Source: Billgrantia endophytica
GTDB lineage: Bacteria; Pseudomonadota; Gammaproteobacteria; Pseudomonadales; Halomonadaceae
Length of the DNA: 64,000 bases
Assembly (NCBI RefSeq): GCF_002879615.1
Contig: NZ_PNRF01000042.1
Span: forward strand, 1 to 64,000
Direction of reading: 5' to 3'
Translations under genes and position numbers: made by a program
The notes under the pieces: model-generated
Told to the model about the DNA's origin: nothing
Seen by the model: the letters and a program-made list of their open reading frames with translations, nothing else
Database searches by the model: none
Shown here: piece after piece, positions 24,801 through 27,800 of the stretch
Position numbering within the stretch: the stretch's first letter is position 1
Layout of the letters: each line of letters begins with the position of its first letter

Positions 24801-27800
24801 AACGACAACTTCGTGATTCGCGCCTTCGTCGCCGGCGACGAAATCGAGGTGTTCGGCGGTGGCGGCGACGACTTCATTGAATACAACATCAATGCGCCGG
24901 TCAGTATCGATGGCGGCAGTGGTTACAACACCGTCACCGTGCTGGGCACGGAGGCCAACGACAACTTCGTGATTACCGAGGATGGCGTGTTCGGCGCCGG
25001 CCTCAACATCGGTTTCAACAACATCCAGCGGGTGCGCGTCGACGGCCTGGAGGGCGACGACACCTTCTTCGTGCTCAGCACGCGCTTCGACGTGGTCACC
25101 GAACTGATCGGCGGCGTGGGCAGCGACACCTTCATCATCGGTGGCGACGTCACCGGGCGAGTGGTGGCAGTCGACCCGGAAGGGCGCAGCAGCCTGGTGA
25201 CCCATGGGGTCGCCTCCGAGGACGAAGCCTACGCCAACCTGCTGGCCGACGGCCTGCCGATCAGCATTGCCGACGAGAGCCGCGGTGCGGTGGTGGTCGA
25301 CCAGCCAGGTGGGCAGACCCGCGTAGTGGAGGGTGGCAGCGCCAGCGCCTACTTCCTGTCGCTGGCGCTGTCGACCGACGGCATCGCCGACGGTGCCATG
25401 GTCACCCTGACCGTCTCGGCGGCGATGGCGTCCACCAACGACCGCAACCGCACGCCCAGTGGTGGGCGCAGCGCGGAAACCGTGCTGCTGTCGCTGGACG
25501 AGCATGGCGACTACGCCCAGGCGATCACCGTCGACTTCGTGTTCCAGGATGGTGAATGGACACCAGCGCAGGAGATCTTCGTCAAGGCGCCGGACGATGA
25601 CGTGGTGCAGGGCACTCGAGAGGTCACCATCAGCTATCTGGCCCAGGTGCAGATGCCGGCAGGGCATGACGGCGAGCTGCCCGATGCGCTGGCGGCACTG
25701 CTCGACCAGTCGATCAACAACACCATGATCACCGTCTACGACAACGACCTCGGCGATCTGGTGCTCGATGTACCCAACGACAGGCTTCAGCTCATCGAGG
25801 GTGACGCGGAAACCGGCCAGGACGGCAGCTTCGACGTGCGCCTCTCGTCTCCGCCCCTGGCGGGGGAAACCGTGACGGTCACGCTCGATCTATCGGCCTT
25901 CGGCGACCGGGTGGTCGCGAGTGAAACAATGTTGACGTTCACAGCGGATAACTGGGATCAGGCCCAGACCGTGACGCTGACGGCGGTCGACAACGACCGG
26001 GTCGAGAACCGCCTCGATGCGATGCTCGGCTTCACCATCGAAAGTGACCATGGGGATTCGGTCTACGCCGATGCCGAGCCTGGCATGGTGCGGGTCACGG
26101 TGTACGACAATGACAGTGCCTCGCTGGTGGTGCAGAGCGACGGTGGAACCCGAGTCACTACCGAAGGTGGTACCGACAGCTATACCCTGCGGCTCACCCA
26201 GCAGCCCGAGGCACCGGTCACCGTGCGCCTCAACACCGATGGCTTCACCGACTTCCGGCTCGGCGAACGGGTCTTTCTCGACGAGGTGTTCAGCGGCAGC
26301 ATGAGCGTCATGGCGCTGCCCGCCGAGCATGCCGGAACCGTGTTGCAGCTCACCGACGGCAGTTGGCAGGAGCTCGGCGTCACCGTCGGCATGCTGCTGA
26401 CCCTGACCGATGGCGCCGGCAACGAGCTCGACGGCACCTTCAAGGTCAACAACGTCGATGCCGATGGCCGGCTGCATCTCACCGCCGCCGCCGACCTGCC
26501 CGAGGGCGAACTGATCCTGACCCATGTCGGCACGCCGGCGGTGACCTTCGATGCCGGCAACTGGCACCAGCCGGTGGAGATCGTGGTCGCTGCCGACGTT
26601 CACTACGTGGCCGCCGAAAACAGCATCGACGACATGGTCTTCGCGCCGCAGCCCAACGCACTGGATCGCATCCAGGGGCCGCTGATCCTCGAAGGTGGCG
26701 TAGGCGACATCGACCGCTCGATCAACGCCGCCATCATGCTGCCCGGCGAACGTTCGGCCTACCTCGACAAGGACGGCGACGGCGAGATCGATTCGGTCCT
26801 GGGGAGCGGCGATGAGACCGAGGATACCGACACCTTGATCCTGCACGCCGACGCCAGCGTTGCCGACCTGGTCGGCAAGCTGACCGCCAACCACATCACC
26901 GGCCTGGGCCTGGGCGAGGGTACGCTGGAACAGGATGACGGCCACGATGGCACGATCGTAACCGAGCGGGGCATCCACTTTCATGGTTTCGAGGTGGTCG
27001 AACTGTTGCTGGGCAGCGGCGACGACTTCCTGGAGATCGACCTCGACCCGATCCACTATGCCGGCGACTGGACGCTCGACGAGATCGATGGCCAGGCCGC
27101 TTTGCAACGCTCCGATGGCGGCAGTTGGCGCGATGACGGTTTCCGCCGTGGTGACAGTCTGCTGATCGGTGGCGAACGCTTCCTGATCGCCGGGTTCATC
27201 GGCGATGGGGGCATGCTGCTCGACCGACCCAAGGCCGATGTATTGCCGCTGTGGGAGGGCGGGCGGCACGAGGTGATCCGCGAAATGCCGTTGACCGTGG
27301 TCCACGGCGGCGGTGGTGACGATCATATCGTCATCAGCGGCGGTTACGAGGCCCAGGTCCCGCTGATCGTGTTTGGCGATACGTCCAGAAATGGCGAGCG
27401 CTACAGCGCCTCGGGCGGGCTGCCGAATCGGCACGGCCAACCCTTCACCGAACACGGCAACAACATCCTCGACGCCAGCGGTGCGGTCGGCGGTGTGGTA
27501 TTGGTCGGTGGCAAGGGTAATGACAAGCTCTATGGCGGAACTGGCGACGACCAACTGTTCGGCGGTGGCGGCAACAACCTGCTGGACGCCAGCCTCGGCG
27601 GCAACAACCACCTGTACGGCAACGGTAGCATCGATGTCGACATCTCCACGCGCCTGAGCCTGGCCGATGCCGTGATGACGCTCCATTCGGCCACCGGCGA
27701 TGTCGATCATGCCACCGGCGATCGCCTGGAGGCCGGCGACAACATCCTGGTCGGTGGCGACGGCAACGACATCCTGATCGGCGATCACGGTGTGATCGAG